Part shown: positions 8,114-8,825 of the stretch, piece after piece
How the letters are laid out: each line of letters begins with the position of its first letter
How positions within the stretch are numbered: the stretch's first letter is position 1
Origin: Planctomycetaceae bacterium
GTDB taxonomy: Bacteria > Planctomycetota > Planctomycetia > Pirellulales > UBA1268
Direction of reading: 5' to 3'
Assembly (NCBI GenBank): GCA_947464585.1
Contig: CANHYS010000057.1
Coordinates: 1-8,825 of the forward strand
Length of the DNA: 8,825 nt
Position numbers and translations under genes: made by a program
Notes under the pieces: model-generated
Databases searched by the model: none
Told to the model about the DNA's origin: nothing
The model's input: only the letters and a program-made list of their open reading frames with translations

Positions 8114-8138
8114 AGCGAAGGGCAGGATGCCCGTAGCG
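8114..8138. repeat. Internal direct repeat, copy 2
   Basis: This 25-base unit shares AGCGAAG, the GGCAGGATGCC core and the terminal AGCG with copy 1. Its centre GGGCA-GGA-TGCCC (8120-8132) gives a 5-bp hairpin with the same GGA loop. Relative to copy 1 the stem has gained one G-C pair, which looks like a change that preserves pairing. Confidence 0.65.
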
Positions 8139-8183
8139 AACGTCCGGCGACGGGGCGTGGGCAGCCCCGAACCGTCGGCAAAC

Positions 8184-8825
8184 CTACGGCTGATCTTCCG
8201 AGTCGCCGATGACGGCGTCTTCTTCATCGATGCCGGCGGCCACCTTGCCGTCGTGATTCTTGAAGAGATGATCGTCGTGATGCAGGTCTGTCGGCGCGAC
8301 TCGCATCACGTGGCCATCCTCGAAGAGCACGTGATGGATACCGTCGGGATGGTTGCTGCTCCGTTCGCCACCGTCGTTCGGGGCATCTGCCATCAGCGGA
8401 TGATGGGTACGGCGGCGATCGAGATTCGGCTGCAGCGTGCCAGACGCATCACGATGGCCGAGCGTGTAGCCGTAGTCGCCCCCCATCGTCCTCACCATTT
8501 CCTCGAACTGCGGCGTGCCGACGGCCGCGTTGAGTTCTTCCAGCGTCGGCACTCGGAAGGTGCCACTTCTGGAAAGCGCCGTATCGGGACAGATGAGCGT
8601 GCCGTCGTCGGCCACCAGTCGCTGCTCCGAGACGAGCGTGGGGGCATAGAGTCCGGCCCGCGACAGCGGCCCTGAACTGGGCGGCGTGGGGAAGACCCGA
8701 TGGGCATCGGCATAGCCCTGAAGCGCCCCCGACGTCTTGAGCAGATTCCGCTCCGCCCGCCGGGCGCGGGATTGCGCGATCGAATCGAGCAGCAGCGGCG
8801 CCACGAGCACGCAGGCGGCGAGCGC
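8184..8825 (-). CDS. DUF1559-like / pseudopilin-like protein, 5' end cut by window edge
   Basis: The frame is open to the right edge of the window. The first visible codons encode the end of a hydrophobic helix (ALAACVLVAPLLL), so the true start lies outside; the GTG at 8810 is only an internal codon. The 213 residues seen have a pseudopilin-like pattern: membrane helix, a basic amphipathic stretch SIAQSRARRAERNLLK, then GYADAHRVFPTPP. That pattern corresponds to the region after the N-terminal helix in planctomycete DUF1559 proteins. Near the C-terminus, NHPDGIHHVLFEDGHV (158-173) resembles the H-X9-DG motif of that family, with ten residues between His and Asp-Gly instead of nine. A His/Asp-rich acidic tail follows. 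The prepilin cleavage site cannot be seen. The protein is probably membrane-anchored with an external domain; its function is unknown. It is convergent with transketolase, and its stop TAG lies 15 bp beyond the palindromic element. Confidence 0.75.
   Translation of the reverse strand, partial: ALAACVLVAPLLLDSIAQSRARRAERNLLKTSGALQGYADAHRVFPTPPSSGPLSRAGLYAPTLVSEQRLVADDGTLICPDTALSRSGTFRVPTLEELNAAVGTPQFEEMVRTMGGDYGYTLGHRDASGTLQPNLDRRRTHHPLMADAPNDGGERSSNHPDGIHHVLFEDGHVMRVAPTDLHHDDHLFKNHDGKVAAGIDEEDAVIGDSEDQP

Larger units (their letters stand above)
8037..8168. repeat. 132-bp intergenic palindromic element with branched fold
   Basis: The ends, 8037-8054 and 8151-8168, are perfect 18-base inverted repeats. 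Pairing continues inward after a small internal loop: GCCGG (8058-8062) with CCGGC (8144-8148), then CGTT (8063-8066) with AACG (8139-8142) across a one-base bulge. This gives about 27 pairs. Inside, GGCGGC (8067-8072) pairs with GCCGCC (8100-8105) around the first copy of an internal repeat. A second copy forms its own hairpin at 8120-8132. The predicted shape is a long stem opening into a branched junction. It lies between convergent genes and contains no credible protein. It could be a REP/MITE-like dispersed repeat, a structured RNA, or a two-way transcription barrier; no T-tract of a classical terminator follows it. Confidence 0.7.

Noticed and set aside
8037..8168. Classical rho-independent terminator for transketolase
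   Set aside because: The stems are strong, but no run of T follows on either strand, and the nested architecture is more complex than a terminator hairpin.
8037..8168. CRISPR array
   Set aside because: There are only two imperfect repeat copies with a single short spacer, both inside a palindrome, and no cas genes are nearby.
7195..8181. 328-codon minus-strand frame covering the end of transketolase and the palindrome
   Set aside because: It runs antisense through conserved transketolase motifs and through the inverted repeat and has no family features.
8127..8675. 182-codon plus-strand frame opposite the DUF1559-like gene
   Set aside because: The minus strand shows the pseudopilin-like and H-Xn-DG patterns; the plus frame has none and begins inside the palindrome.

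Overview
The window is high-GC DNA with strong G/C third positions and tightly packed genes. Protein features point to a planctomycete, probably of the Pirellulales type. These are a PEGA-domain lipoprotein, a DUF1570-like secreted putative metalloprotease, a secreted or membrane protein with a pseudopilin-like N-terminus and an H-Xn-DG C-terminus (DUF1559-like), and a stand-alone LptF/LptG-type permease. The taxonomic call is inference from gene content; the window holds no marker RNA.

Layout: (1) 1-471, minus strand: 5' part of a PEGA-domain lipoprotein gene, cut by the window start. (2) 472-647: divergent spacer with a possible promoter for the plus-strand genes. (3) 648-5822, plus strand: four closely spaced genes. 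They are a PP2C-type Ser/Thr phosphatase with two C-terminal membrane helices, an LptF/LptG-family lipopolysaccharide-export permease, a sugar phosphate isomerase/epimerase-like TIM-barrel protein, and a secreted HEAAH putative metallopeptidase. Gaps are 23, 49 and 12 bp, so one transcript is plausible. (4) 5902-7998, plus strand: a complete transketolase gene with all expected catalytic residues and probably its own promoter in the 79-bp gap before it. (5) 7999-8183: a convergent spacer almost filled by a 132-bp palindromic element with perfect 18-bp ends. Two hairpins inside it share the same core. (6) 8184-8825, minus strand: the 3' part of a DUF1559-like protein gene, cut by the window end.

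Functional links are loose. The phosphatase, the permease and the secreted proteins all concern the cell envelope or signalling. Transketolase is central carbon metabolism (non-oxidative pentose phosphate pathway), and the TIM-barrel protein may act on a sugar or polyol. I see no defence locus, CRISPR array, transposase, tRNA or rRNA. The least ordinary feature is the folded intergenic palindrome after transketolase. The membrane-anchored phosphatase beside an LPS-export permease is a weaker second point of interest.
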